From Accumulibacter sp. (GTDB lineage Bacteria > Pseudomonadota > Gammaproteobacteria > Burkholderiales > Rhodocyclaceae): 32,272 nucleotides of DNA. Positions 8,490 through 16,541 of this stretch are shown in pieces. The notes under the pieces were generated by a model. It was not told the origin of the DNA. It did not search any database and saw only the letters and a program-made list of their open reading frames with translations. Positions within the stretch are counted from its first letter, which is position 1; the number at the start of each line of letters is the position of its first letter. A program made the position numbers and the translations under genes. The stretch lies in assembly GCA_031266435.1 (NCBI GenBank), contig JAISAZ010000080.1, forward strand, positions 1-32,272. Reading direction: 5' to 3'.

Positions 8490-8519
8490 TTGCCTTTCTC
8501 ATGTTTTTGCATATACAAT
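8490..8519 (+). promoter_or_regulatory. Putative promoter for the BrnA-like gene, possibly leaderless
   Basis: TTGCCT at 8490-8495 with overlapping -10 candidates TATACA (8512-8517, spacer 16) and TACAAT (8514-8519, spacer 18). Either would start transcription at about 8524-8527, essentially on the ATG at 8527, and no Shine-Dalgarno precedes that ATG. Confidence 0.45.
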
Positions 8520-8526
8520 AACCTGG

Positions 8527-8841
8527 ATGGAAACCGTTAGAACCCGTTCCGGGCGTGAATTCATACTCCCCACGCCGGAAGAAGACGCCGCGATCACGGC
8601 AGCCGCGCTCGAAGACCCGGACGCCCGCCCCTTCACGGACGCGGAACTGATCGAGGCGCGGGCGAAGAGTAACGGCGGGCGTCCGCGAACGCCTACCCCC
8701 CGGAAAAACATCTGCATTCGGCTTTCCCCCGATGTCGCCGAAGCCTTTCGCGCCACCGGCAAGGGCTGGCAAACCCGCATGAACGCGGCGCTCGCCGATT
8801 GGCTGAAAACGCATTCGCCCGGAGACCTCACGCTGGGTTGA
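8527..8841 (+). CDS. BrnA-type antitoxin / DUF4415-like protein (orphan)
   Basis: A 104-residue protein. The N-terminus (VRTRSGREFILPTPEEDAA) and the C-terminal RHH-like segment (ICIRLSPDVAEAFRATGKGW, then QTRMNAALADWLKTH) are typical of BrnA-family antitoxins, which bind DNA as ribbon-helix-helix dimers and neutralise the BrnT ribonuclease. The ATG at 8527 is chosen because the family begins here; an upstream frame would read back through the tRNA. No brnT lies beside it: upstream is the tRNA, downstream is a hairpin repeat. It is either an orphan antitoxin or paired with a distant toxin. Confidence 0.78.
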   Translation: METVRTRSGREFILPTPEEDAAITAAALEDPDARPFTDAELIEARAKSNGGRPRTPTPRKNICIRLSPDVAEAFRATGKGWQTRMNAALADWLKTHSPGDLTLG

Positions 8842-8893
8842 ACACCGCATTTCACGCGACATCGATCTGGCGAAAAAACGCTACGACCAACGG

Positions 8894-8995
8894 ATTCCCT
8901 TTCCAGTTCGTTCCTGCCGAGAAGACAAGCCGAAGACAGTACAGGCAGTACGGCAAGGCGAGTCGACAAAGGCAGGGACGAACCGGAAAGGGAAT
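8894..8995 (+). repeat. 102-bp hairpin repeat, copy A
   Basis: An imperfect inverted repeat: ATTCCCTTTCCAGTTCGT at the left returns as ACGAACCGGAAAGGGAAT at the right, with CCTGCC/GGCAGG extending the arms to about 25 bp. The core contains GACAGTAC and GCAAGGCGAGTCGACA. A second copy with the same arms and core lies in the opposite orientation at 17715-17815. The right edge touches the last base of the cytochrome gene's stop codon, so it may also act as that operon's terminator. It looks like a MITE or REP/BIME-type element. Confidence 0.85.
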
Positions 8996-9513
8996 TACCG
9001 GTCCGCGACGGGTTCGATCCGGTACAGTTTGTGGCACGTGACGCAAAACCCCTGGAGCGCGGACATATGCTTCAGCGCCTGTTCGGGACTTCCGCCCCTG
9101 GCCGCGTCGCTTTCGATCTTCGCCCACGTTTCACGCATTCCGAGGAGCATATTGAGGTAGGGCGGCGGGAGGTTTTTCCTCATTCGTAAAAAAAGCGCTT
9201 CGTCGCCCTTGATCTGCGGCAGGCGCCCTTCGGGCGGGAGCGGTTTCCCGGAAGCGAGCGCGCGGATGCGTGCGAGCGGAGGCCGCGCCTGTCGGGCGAC
9301 GTTTTCGGCGCGCGTCATGTCGCGGACGGCGAGCGCGTCGATGAGCGCGTGCTGCTGTTCCATGAAGCGCACCATGTCATTTTGCATCTGTTCCCGGTCG
9401 GCGCGCGGCAGCTTTACGACGATGCGTTCGTCGCCGCGCGCGCACGGCGCGAGCGCGAGAAGGACGACGGCGACCACCGGGAAAAACCAGTGGAGTTTCG
9501 TCGCGGCGCTCAT
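8995..9513 (-). CDS. Class II-like monohaem c-type cytochrome
   Basis: A 172-residue exported protein. Residues 1-27 form a signal peptide (hydrophobic FFPVVAVVLLALAP, cleavage near ARG/DE). One haem-binding motif, CVTCH at 157-161, sits at the extreme C-terminus, as in class II cytochromes (c' and c556), whose haem lies on a four-helix bundle; the rest is helical and Met-rich. The ATG at 9513 overlaps the ABC ATPase stop by ATGA, so it is translationally coupled as the last gene of the nitrogenase-like/transport operon. It is likely periplasmic and may pass electrons, bind a ligand or sense redox for the imported compound; its link to the reductase is inferred from position only. Confidence 0.85.
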   Translation of the reverse strand: MSAATKLHWFFPVVAVVLLALAPCARGDERIVVKLPRADREQMQNDMVRFMEQQHALIDALAVRDMTRAENVARQARPPLARIRALASGKPLPPEGRLPQIKGDEALFLRMRKNLPPPYLNMLLGMRETWAKIESDAARGGSPEQALKHMSALQGFCVTCHKLYRIEPVADR

Positions 9514-10301
9514 GACGGTCGTGCGTCTTCCCGGACGGCGCGGCTCAGGGGGCAATAGCCGCGAAGCACCGGGATCGCGGTCGAGCACTCCGAATCGGGC
9601 AGGCGGAGGCGCTTGACGGGAATCCGGTAAAGTTTTGAAAGCGCCTCTTCGCCGAGCACGTCTTCGGGCGGCCCCGAAAGCTGGCGTTCGGGTTCGGCCA
9701 TCAAGAGCACCTGGTCGGCGAAATCGAGCGCGTGTTGCGGCGCGTGCGTCGTAAACGCGACCGCAAGGCCGTCGTCGGCGAGTTGACGCAGGAGGTTCAG
9801 CACGTGCGCCTGACGATGCCAGTCGAGCGCGGCCGTCGGTTCGTCGAGCAGCAAGACGGCGCTCGACGAGACGAGCGCGCGCGCGATCAGCACGAGTTGG
9901 CGTTCGCCACCCGACATGACGTCGAAGGCGCGGTCGGCGAGGTGAGCCGCTTCGAGCCGCGCGAGCGCGTCGCGCGCGGCCGCGTAGTCGGTAGCGGTCG
10001 GCGCGGAAAAAAGCGAAATCGAGCGCGCGCGCCCGAGCAATACCATGTCGAGGCCGGTGAAGGGCAGCGTCGGTTCGAGCGATTGCGGAACGAGCGCAAG
10101 ACCGGTCTCCCGACGCGATACCGTGCCTTCGACGGGCGTCCTGATCCCTGAAAGCGCGGCGAGCAGCGTCGATTTTCCGCAGCCGTTCGGGCCGAGGATC
10201 GCCGTCAGGCAAGCCGCCGGCAAACGAAAATCCAGATGCCGGAAAACCCAGTCGCGGTCGTAGCGATACCCGAGGTCGCGTGCGACGATCGGCTCAGGCA
10301 T
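9510..10301 (-). CDS. ABC transporter ATPase, FecE/BtuD type
   Basis: A 263-residue cytosolic ATPase that drives import of a metal chelate such as a siderophore, haem or corrinoid through the FecCD-type permease encoded upstream. Walker A is GPNGCGKST, the signature is MSGGERQ and Walker B is VLLLDEPTAALD, followed by a TTHAPQHAL switch-region histidine. The ATG at 10301 overlaps the permease stop by 8 bases and is chosen over an upstream TTG at 10337. Its own stop overlaps the cytochrome start. Substrate class comes from the family and neighbours, not from this sequence. Confidence 0.93.
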   Translation of the reverse strand: MPEPIVARDLGYRYDRDWVFRHLDFRLPAACLTAILGPNGCGKSTLLAALSGIRTPVEGTVSRRETGLALVPQSLEPTLPFTGLDMVLLGRARSISLFSAPTATDYAAARDALARLEAAHLADRAFDVMSGGERQLVLIARALVSSSAVLLLDEPTAALDWHRQAHVLNLLRQLADDGLAVAFTTHAPQHALDFADQVLLMAEPERQLSGPPEDVLGEEALSKLYRIPVKRLRLPDSECSTAIPVLRGYCPLSRAVREDARPS

Positions 10302-11319
10302 CGGTTTTTCCGCGAAGGCGGCGCAGGAGGACGGCAAAGATCGGGGCGCCGAGCAGCGCCGTCAAGGCGCCCAGAGGGATTTCGGCGGCGACGAGCGTAC
10401 GCGCCGCCGTGTCGACGAGGATCAGATAGCCCGCTCCGCCGAGCAGGGTATTCAGGAAGAACCAGCGGTGGTTCGCGCCGAAGGAGAGGCGAACCAGATG
10501 CGGGACGACGAGTCCGACCCAGCCGACGACGCCGGAAACGGCGACGGCGGCGGCCGTCGCGAGTCCCGCCGCGCCGAGCGCCAGGAGCCGGACGGTTCGG
10601 ACGGGGACGCCGAGGTTTCGCGCGTCCTCCTCGCCGACGGCGAGCGCCGAGAGGTGGAAGCGCAGGCCGAGAATCAGCGCGGCGGAGAAAAGGATCGGCG
10701 GCGCCGTGACGTAGAGGCTTTTCTTGTCCGCCGCCGCCAGACTTCCCAGAAGCCAGAAAACGATCGCCGGAAGCTGATTGTCGGGGTCCGCCGCGTATTT
10801 CACGAGCGCGATCCCGGCGGCGCCGACGGCGCCGACGACGAGTCCGGCGAGGACGAGCATCACCGCGCTGCCGCGCCCCGCGCCCGTTCCGCCCGCGAGC
10901 CAGAAGACGAGCGCGAGCGAGGCGATTCCGCCGGCGAACGAACCGCAGATCGTCGGCCAGCCGGTTCCGGCGAGAAGGATGCCGACGACGCCGCCGAGCG
11001 CCGCGCCCGAAGAGACACCGAGGATTTGCGGGTCGGCGAGCGGGTTCCGAAAGAGGCTCTGGAGCGAAGCGCCGGCGAGCGCGAGTCCGGCGCCGACGAA
11101 GGCCGCGAGCGCGACGCGGGGGAAACGCACCGCCCAGACGACCTGCGCTTCGGTATTGCTCCAAAAAGCCGGAATGTCGAAGAGTGGTTCGAGAAGGATC
11201 GCCGCGACCGTTTTCAGCGGGATGGAAAAGCGCCCCAGCGACAGCGAGACGAGCGTCGAAAGGAGCAGCGCCACGAGCAAAACGCACGCGCCCGTTCTCC
11301 CACGCATCCCGGACGTCAT
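10294..11319 (-). CDS. ABC transporter permease, FecCD/BtuC family
   Basis: A 341-residue inner-membrane permease with about ten hydrophobic segments. Recognisable family stretches are SLGRFSIPL near the N-terminus, FRNPLADPQILGVSSGAALG in the first third and VSGVVGWVGLVVPHLVR in the last third. It forms the channel that works with the downstream ATPase and the binding proteins encoded upstream. The ATG at 11319 overlaps the NifK-like stop by ATGA, tying the permease translationally to the nitrogenase-like subunit. A much longer upstream frame is a shadow of the NifK-like gene. Only one permease gene is present, so the channel is probably a homodimer. Confidence 0.94.
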   Translation of the reverse strand: MTSGMRGRTGACVLLVALLLSTLVSLSLGRFSIPLKTVAAILLEPLFDIPAFWSNTEAQVVWAVRFPRVALAAFVGAGLALAGASLQSLFRNPLADPQILGVSSGAALGGVVGILLAGTGWPTICGSFAGGIASLALVFWLAGGTGAGRGSAVMLVLAGLVVGAVGAAGIALVKYAADPDNQLPAIVFWLLGSLAAADKKSLYVTAPPILFSAALILGLRFHLSALAVGEEDARNLGVPVRTVRLLALGAAGLATAAAVAVSGVVGWVGLVVPHLVRLSFGANHRWFFLNTLLGGAGYLILVDTAARTLVAAEIPLGALTALLGAPIFAVLLRRLRGKTDA

Positions 11320-12518
11320 GCGGGGACAGGCTCCTTTCGGGAGGCGCGCGCGAACAGCGCGCGTTCGGCGATTCCGTCGAGGAAAGCGGTCAGCGCGGAA
11401 CCAAAGCGCAGCGAAAGGACGTGGTCGCGGTACAGGCGCGCCGAGAGCCCGTAATGCGCTTCTTCGACGAAACGCGCCTCCGATGAATCGGGGATAAGTT
11501 CGCGCAGCAAGGGGTCGCCGACGACGAGGTCGAAGTCGCCTTCTCTCAGGCACCGGATCGCCTCATCTTCGTTCGGAAGGGGGCAGTCGCCGACCTCCGC
11601 GTACGCGGCGTCCCACGCGAAAAAGCTGCCGACCGTGACTTCGAGGCGCGGATGGCGGCTCAGCAGTTCTTCACGGAAGGCGTTCATTCGGAACTGTTCG
11701 CCAACGAGGAAGATCGTCGCGCTTTTTTCGTCCCGACGGACGCGCGCGCGCGGCGTCTCGGGCCGACGCCGGATCCGGTTTTCGAGCGCGCTTTCGGTTT
11801 CATCTCCGAGCGGCAGACCCGCGACCCAGGGGATATTCCATCGGCTTTCCATGTAACGCGCGAACGGCAACGCGGACGCGGCGACGACGACGTTGAGCTT
11901 CGCGCCTGCCGCTTTCGGGATCGACCGCCATTCGTCGCCCTGCCCCCAGACGGAGACGACCGGCAAACCGTTTCTTTCGAGGAAGGCGGCGATCGACGCG
12001 ACGGCTCCGGCGTCGAAATTGTCGAGCGGGGACGCGCCGAGGATGTTCGCGCCGTCGGCCTCGCCGCGCGGCTCTTCGACAAAGCGATCGGCGAGCGCGA
12101 AAAAGGCTGCCGACAGACCCTGCTCGTATCGCGCGAACCCGGTCGTCGGAAAGCCGAAGACCGGAATGCCGAGATCGGCTTCCGCCATCCGCGCGAAGCC
12201 GTCGAAATCGAAGCCGACGAGCATCGGGACGGGGCTTCCGATGAGCGCGACGAAATTGAAGTCCTTCGCCTGGGCGGCGTTGCGGATATTGTCGAGCAGA
12301 CGTTCGTCGTTGCCGACGATCGCGTCGAATTCACGCAAGCCGGAACAATACACGCTCGATTTTCCCGAAAACCAGCGCGGCTCGTCGTAGCCCGTGAAAC
12401 TCCCGGTACACCCCGACGCGTCGTGGATCACGACGAGGCCGCCCAGGTCGTGCAAGGCGGACGCCACGCCGGAATAATCGGCGGCGAACGGGGGAAGGTA
12501 CTGAAAAAGGTAACTCAA
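11316..12518 (-). CDS. NifK/BchB-like nitrogenase component 1 subunit
   Basis: A 400-residue protein of the nitrogenase component 1 superfamily. The N-terminus has GLVVIHDASGCTGSFTGYDE (C37), then VYCSG (C58), at positions like the first two P-cluster cysteines of NifK. At the place of the third, the sequence reads ALIGSPVPMLVG with Ser95 instead of Cys. Alternating Rossmann-like segments follow. It is shorter than NifK (about 520). The start is TTG 12518, supported by GAGGAG eight bases upstream, which overlaps the stop of the NifD-like gene. It probably pairs with that subunit to form a reductase reduced by the NifH-like protein. The substrate is not known; lack of NifE/N/B here argues against nitrogen fixation. 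Confidence 0.85.
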   Translation of the reverse strand: MSYLFQYLPPFAADYSGVASALHDLGGLVVIHDASGCTGSFTGYDEPRWFSGKSSVYCSGLREFDAIVGNDERLLDNIRNAAQAKDFNFVALIGSPVPMLVGFDFDGFARMAEADLGIPVFGFPTTGFARYEQGLSAAFFALADRFVEEPRGEADGANILGASPLDNFDAGAVASIAAFLERNGLPVVSVWGQGDEWRSIPKAAGAKLNVVVAASALPFARYMESRWNIPWVAGLPLGDETESALENRIRRRPETPRARVRRDEKSATIFLVGEQFRMNAFREELLSRHPRLEVTVGSFFAWDAAYAEVGDCPLPNEDEAIRCLREGDFDLVVGDPLLRELIPDSSEARFVEEAHYGLSARLYRDHVLSLRFGSALTAFLDGIAERALFARASRKEPVPA

Positions 12519-12530
12519 GGGAATCGCTCC

Positions 12531-13868
12531 TCAAACGACAAGACCGTATTCGCGCACCATCTCTTCGAGGCTGCCCGAAATTTGCCCATCGACGGCGCGG
12601 AGGACGGCGTCGAGCAGCATGCACATCCCGTGATGCCCGTACATGCCTTCGTCGAAGGCCGTAGGAACGACGCTGGGAGCGCACGAAAGGTAGGCCGCGG
12701 TAAAACCGATCGCAATGTCGGCGGTCGGCGTATCCGGGCGAAGCCAGCTATTGCTGTGATGTTCGGGCGAGGTCACGCGAACGCGCGGCGCGTTCTTTGC
12801 GAGCCAGTCGAAGGAAGGACGGTCGAAGGTCGGCAGCTTTTGCGTAAAGATTTCGGAGACATTGAACCCCGCTTCGCACAAGGCGCGCGCGAGGTCGAAG
12901 GGGCTGCACGTCGCGGTGTTGTCGATCGCGATCGTCTTTTGCCCGAGCTTTGCGAGCACGCGCTTTTCGGTCTCGCGCCGCTGGGCAAGCGCCGCGTCGC
13001 AGACGAGCGGGGCGCCGAGGAAGTCGCCGATTTTCGCGTAACGTTCAGAGATCGTCGATTCGCTGAAAGCGACGGGCGCGAAGACAAACGGCGTGCCGAA
13101 TTTTTCCCGCAGGTTTTTCGCAGCCTCGGTCCCTTCGGGGCGGACGACGAGATTCAGGCGCGCGCGACCGAGCTTTTGGTAATCGTCGAAGTTCGCGCAA
13201 TCCGCGAGGTGCAGCAACGACGGCAGACCCTTGGCGCGCAGGAGATCGCGTATCTCGGAATGCTCGTCGAGATTCTGGAACGCGCCGAGAACGCAAACGG
13301 CATCGTCGCGCGCTACGGGCGCTTCGAGGAAGTCGTACATATCGCGCTGGATGCGTTTACCCGGCGGTAGCTTTGCGTCGAGCGAAATGGGGTTCATGCG
13401 CCCGATGCGGAAGGGAATGCGGAATTCCGCCTCGAAGTCGGCGAGCATTGTCTCGTAATCGGTTCCCAGGAGGTCGTCGATACACGAGACGACGATCAGA
13501 AAAGCTCTTGGACGCGGCTTCAAGCGACTCAGCAGGACGGGAACCGCGTCGCGCAAGCTTTGCTCGTAACGCCCCATCGCGATCTCTTCCTCCTCGATGC
13601 AGAGGTAGCCGACGCGGCTTTTTCCGCCGTGCTCGATCGCGGCGATCGCCCCGTGACGCCCGCAGGCTTCGGGACAGACGAAAAGCATATACATTTCCGG
13701 GACGAGCAGCGCGGTGCGGATCACGCCCCACCCGCCGTGCGTCGGCGCGCAATAGTGGAGACAACTCGACGACGCGGCGCCGCCGAGCAATTCTTCGGGC
13801 GCGCCGCCCCCGACGGGCATCGTCCTGCGGGCGAAGCTGGAAAGAAAACGGACGGCTTGCGTGCGCAT
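12531..13868 (-). CDS. NifD/BchN-like nitrogenase component 1 subunit
   Basis: A 445-residue protein of the same superfamily. Cys ligands for an Fe-S cluster are visible: C40 in HYCAPTHGG, C65 in LFVCPEACG and C129 in VVSCIDDLLGTD. Their spacing (25 and 64) nearly equals that of NifD C62/C88/C154 (26 and 66). By eye, the FeMo-cofactor ligands are missing: the NifD Cys275 region aligns with NLVVRPEGTEAAKNLREKFG with no Cys, and the region of His442 reads PTAFDEGMYGHHG with no His at that place. So it likely binds a [4Fe-4S]-type cluster and a substrate where FeMo-co would sit, as in DPOR or CfbD. ATG 13868 overlaps the NifH-like stop (TGATG). Confidence 0.87.
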   Translation of the reverse strand: MRTQAVRFLSSFARRTMPVGGGAPEELLGGAASSSCLHYCAPTHGGWGVIRTALLVPEMYMLFVCPEACGRHGAIAAIEHGGKSRVGYLCIEEEEIAMGRYEQSLRDAVPVLLSRLKPRPRAFLIVVSCIDDLLGTDYETMLADFEAEFRIPFRIGRMNPISLDAKLPPGKRIQRDMYDFLEAPVARDDAVCVLGAFQNLDEHSEIRDLLRAKGLPSLLHLADCANFDDYQKLGRARLNLVVRPEGTEAAKNLREKFGTPFVFAPVAFSESTISERYAKIGDFLGAPLVCDAALAQRRETEKRVLAKLGQKTIAIDNTATCSPFDLARALCEAGFNVSEIFTQKLPTFDRPSFDWLAKNAPRVRVTSPEHHSNSWLRPDTPTADIAIGFTAAYLSCAPSVVPTAFDEGMYGHHGMCMLLDAVLRAVDGQISGSLEEMVREYGLVV

Positions 13869-14752
13869 CACAGAATCGCCTCCCGGAGGGTCGCGTCCGC
13901 GTCGGGATGGAAAAAACGCGACAGTTCGGCGTAAACGGCGGCCTGCGGCGAATCAGGAAAACACTCGACGACGGTCTTTCCGGCGTTCTCCGCCTCCTGA
14001 ACGAGGTCGGAACGCGGAATGATCCCGACGACGCGCGTCTTGATCTCTTCAGCCGCCTGCGCGACGAGCGCGTCCTCATTGACGATGTTGCGGGAATTCT
14101 GGACGATGCCGGCGAGCTTCGCGTAGCCCCGCGACGAAAAATTGTTCAGCGCCTGCGCGATATTGTGCGCCGCGTACAGCGCCATCATTTCGCCGGAACT
14201 GACGATCGCGACCTCGTCCGCGTAGCCGTAGCGCATCGGCATCGCAAAACCGCCGCAGACGACGTCGCCCAAAACGTCGAACAGAACGACGTCGGGCTTG
14301 AGTTCTTCGTAGGCGTGCAACTCTTCGAGACGGTTGAACGCGGTAATGATCGCGCGACCCGCGCAGCCGATCCCCGGTTGGGGGCCGCCCGCCTCGACGC
14401 AGAAAACGCCGTGATACCCCTCGAAAACGAAGTCTTCGAGGCGTGACCCGCCCTTGGCGCGCAGAACGTCGAGGACCGACGGCACGGCGCGGCCCGCAGT
14501 CAGCGTTTTCGTCGAATCGGACTTCGGATCGCAGCCGATCTGCATGACGCGCAGACCCCGCTGCGCGAGCGCGGCGGAAAGGTTGGAAACGGTCGTCGAC
14601 TTTCCGATTCCGCCTTTCCCGTAAAAGGCGATCTTGCGGATCGGTTTCTCCGCGCCGGCTCCAGGCGCCCGCGGCGCGCGCACCTCGCGCGCGGAAACAC
14701 TGGAAACCTTCGGGGCGTCGCAAACGTCGCGGCGGCTACTTTCCAAATTCAC
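13868..14752 (-). CDS. NifH/BchL-like ATP-dependent reductase
   Basis: A 294-residue homodimeric [4Fe-4S] ATPase that feeds electrons to the NifD/K-like pair. The P-loop is GKGGIGKST (45-53), switch residues lie in [10 protein letters not shown], and the cluster cysteines are C130 in [12 protein letters not shown] and C166 in [12 protein letters not shown], as in NifH and BchL. An N-terminal extension of about 38 residues, rich in Arg, Ala and Pro, precedes the first strand. The start is uncertain: GTG 14752 has AAGGAGA only two bases away, whereas TTG at 14746 is better spaced. A promoter with a Fur-like box lies upstream. Sequence alone does not assign it to the NifH, BchL or CfbC group. 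Confidence 0.92.
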   Translation of the reverse strand: MNLESSRRDVCDAPKVSSVSAREVRAPRAPGAGAEKPIRKIAFYGKGGIGKSTTVSNLSAALAQRGLRVMQIGCDPKSDSTKTLTAGRAVPSVLDVLRAKGGSRLEDFVFEGYHGVFCVEAGGPQPGIGCAGRAIITAFNRLEELHAYEELKPDVVLFDVLGDVVCGGFAMPMRYGYADEVAIVSSGEMMALYAAHNIAQALNNFSSRGYAKLAGIVQNSRNIVNEDALVAQAAEEIKTRVVGIIPRSDLVQEAENAGKTVVECFPDSPQAAVYAELSRFFHPDADATLREAIL

Positions 14753-14771
14753 TCTCCTTCCTCTCGTTCTC

Positions 14772-15878
14772 TCAATGGCTGAACTTTTTAGAATAGTTCA
14801 GGCTATCGTTATTGTCAATCATTCTCATAATTATACCTATTTCGCTCGCGTTGAGCGTATGGCCGTAGAGGCGCCGGTAGGTTTCGACGATTTCGCCGCG
14901 CAAGGGGGCGGACGGCGCGTCCGGGTGAAACAGCGCGAACAGCCAGCGCCATGCAAGCGGCGTCTCCTGGCTCGGCGGATCCCAGCGAAAGCCGCCGCGC
15001 GGATAGAGGTAGACGCGCTTGTCCTTCACGGCGGGCACCGAAGCGAAGAGCGCGCTCTCGAACAAAAGCGCGGGTTTCAAGTCCTTGTCGAAATTGCCGA
15101 GAAGGACAATGTCCGGCGCCCACGCGAGCACTTGCTCGGCGCTGACCGACGCGTAGGCGGTAAGGTGCGACGCGGGGTTGATGCCTCCGGCGAGGCGAAT
15201 GTCCGAATCGACCGTCGTTTTTCCGCCCGCGACCTGGAAGGCGTTCCCCTGCCTGCGATACAGATAGACGACCCTCGGTCGGCGCGATTCGGGGATTTGC
15301 GCGACGCTTTTTGCGATCTCGCCCTTCGTGGCGAGAAAAGCCTCGGCGAGCGCCTCGCCGCGCGCCTCGCGTCCGGTGAGTCCCCGCCCCAGGATACGCA
15401 ACCACTCGGCGGCGATTTCACCGCCGCCCGCGCTGTTCAGCGTCAGCACCGGCAGACCGACCTTGACGATCGGCGAGAGCGCCGCGTCGCCCCGATCACC
15501 CCATTGGACGACGAGATCGGCTTTGGACGCGAGCAAGGCCTCGACATTCGGCGCAAAGCCCTCGCCCGCCACGTCGGCGCGTATCTTTTTTGATTCGGGA
15601 AAAAAGCGACCGAGCATTCCGTCGACGATCTCCGCGCGCGACGCTGGGTGGATTCCCACCAGGCGCCCCGCGCCCTGGTCGAGCGCGAGAACCATCGACG
15701 CCGCCGGAATGACGAGCGTCGCTACGCGCTCGACCTTCGCCGGAATCTTCACTTCCCGACCGTTCTGGTCGATGAGAACCACCGGAGTCCCCTCGGGCAG
15801 CGCCGCGCCAGCCGCGCAGGAAAAAAGGAAGAAAACGGCGACGGAGCACCGCAGGCATTTAAATTGTTTGGGTTTCAT
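14772..15878 (-). CDS. Periplasmic metal-chelate binding protein 1 (FecB/BtuF type)
   Basis: A 368-residue ABC substrate-binding protein with two lobes joined by a long helix (Peripla_BP_2). The N-terminus is a signal sequence; FLFSC could be a lipobox or the cleavage may be after AGA. Family stretches include [41 protein letters not shown] and [18 protein letters not shown] 15878 is chosen as the start of the signal peptide; a long upstream frame runs through repeats. It is clearly a paralogue of the protein encoded at 16577-17716 (shared QGNAFQVAG and SDIRLAGG). The last 20 codons contain a promoter for the downstream reductase genes. Confidence 0.9.
   Translation of the reverse strand: MKPKQFKCLRCSVAVFFLFSCAAGAALPEGTPVVLIDQNGREVKIPAKVERVATLVIPAASMVLALDQGAGRLVGIHPASRAEIVDGMLGRFFPESKKIRADVAGEGFAPNVEALLASKADLVVQWGDRGDAALSPIVKVGLPVLTLNSAGGGEIAAEWLRILGRGLTGREARGEALAEAFLATKGEIAKSVAQIPESRRPRVVYLYRRQGNAFQVAGGKTTVDSDIRLAGGINPASHLTAYASVSAEQVLAWAPDIVLLGNFDKDLKPALLFESALFASVPAVKDKRVYLYPRGGFRWDPPSQETPLAWRWLFALFHPDAPSAPLRGEIVETYRRLYGHTLNASEIGIIMRMIDNNDSLNYSKKFSH
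14779..14801 (-). promoter_or_regulatory. Inverted repeat over the -10 of the reductase promoter
   Basis: CTGAACT and AGTTCAG form perfect 7-bp arms around 9 bases. It overlaps the -10 hexamer at 14790-14795, so it may be an operator; in RNA it would straddle the transcript start. Confidence 0.4.
14790..14827 (-). promoter_or_regulatory. Promoter with overlapping Fur-like box upstream of the nifH-like gene
   Basis: On the minus strand: TTGACA (plus-strand 14813-14818), a 17-base spacer and TATTCT (14790-14795). The -35 is the consensus. The 15-mer TGAGAATGATTGACA at 14813-14827 matches the Fur 7-1-7 pattern TGATAATNATTATCA at 11 of 14 positions and contains the -35, so Fe-Fur would block the polymerase. 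It lies inside the 3' end of the binding-protein gene, giving the reductase-transport genes their own iron-controlled start. Confidence 0.6.
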
Positions 15879-15900
15879 GGACTGAAGACAGAAGCTCGCA

Positions 15901-16199
15901 TAGGTTGGGGTGAGCGAAGCGATGCCCAACGATTCCGTATGCGCATGAATGGTGCGATAGGGGCGTAGTGGAAATGGAATAAAACCCTGGGCACGGCACG
16001 CCGTGCCCCTACGGCGGTATAGGTTGGGCTGAACGAATGTGTGAGCCACAACGTTTCCGAGGCGCATGAATGATGGAACAGGGGGGCAGATTTCCGTGTT
16101 CGCGGGTTCTCGTAGGGGCACGGCGTGCCGTGCCCATCGGCGGTATAGGTTGGGCTGAGGAACGAGAGCCACAACGATTCCGCATACGTATGAATGATG
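15901..16199 (+). repeat. Three tandem copies of the 'ggtataggttgggctga' interspersed repeat
   Basis: Copies at 15901-15950 (no palindrome), 15989-16075 and 16112-16199. The last two start with a GGGCACGG/CCGTGCCC palindrome, followed by CGGCGGTATAGGTTGGGCTG and a tail like ACAACGATTCCGCATACGTA. They are degenerate copies of the element at 42-120 and separate the two binding-protein genes. Confidence 0.8.
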
Positions 16200-16503
16200 C
16201 TGGGCCTTGCTTCACCGGAATCGGCGGTACGCGCACCTCGCTGACGATTCCATGATTTTCCATTTCAATCCTCCCATAACAATCCGCCATGGTCAGGGTA
16301 TCCTTTCGGGCCTGTGTATACGGAACCGCGTCGGCGTGGAACACGCGGTCTTCGGGCTGATCGGGTGTCTGCGCGCCACCGCAGGCCGAACCGGTTCCTT
16401 CGGGTTCATCGGGTGTCTGCGTGCCGCAGGCCGACTGCACCGACCGGATGCCGCCATTATCCACCAGGGAATGTTCGGTTTCCCGACCATTTGGGGGTCA
16501 GAT
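16200..16503. other. Non-coding stretch between the binding-protein genes
   Basis: No gene is convincing here. It contains a direct repeat of about 35-38 bases (16351-16388 and 16399-16433, sharing TCGGGTGTCTGCG and GCAGGCCG). On the minus strand, a GGAGG precedes a short frame beginning MENHGIVSEVRVPPIPVKQG at about 16267, but it runs on into the repeats and is probably not a gene. Confidence 0.5.
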
Positions 16504-16541
16504 GAATTGTAGGGGCACGGCGTGCCGTGCCCCTACAATTC
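16504..16541. repeat. 38-bp perfect palindrome
   Basis: Two 18-base arms, GAATTGTAGGGGCACGGC and its exact complement, around a GT centre. It is an extended version of the GGCACGGCGTGCC palindrome seen at 101-120, 15989-16010 and 16112-16135, and in part at 20453-20469. Confidence 0.9.

Noticed and set aside
11652-13370. Long plus-strand frame (572 codons) across the NifK/NifD-like genes
   Set aside because: It is antisense to two recognisable genes, has an Arg/Asp/Glu-rich composition typical of GC-skewed shadow frames, and no domain is visible.
16009-16464. Minus-strand frame of 151 codons with a TPDEPEGTGSACG-like internal repeat
   Set aside because: Its second half is the translation of interspersed repeats and the internal repeat mirrors a DNA direct repeat. 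A short peptide start at about 16290 was considered as a leader or RiPP-like precursor, but nothing supports it.
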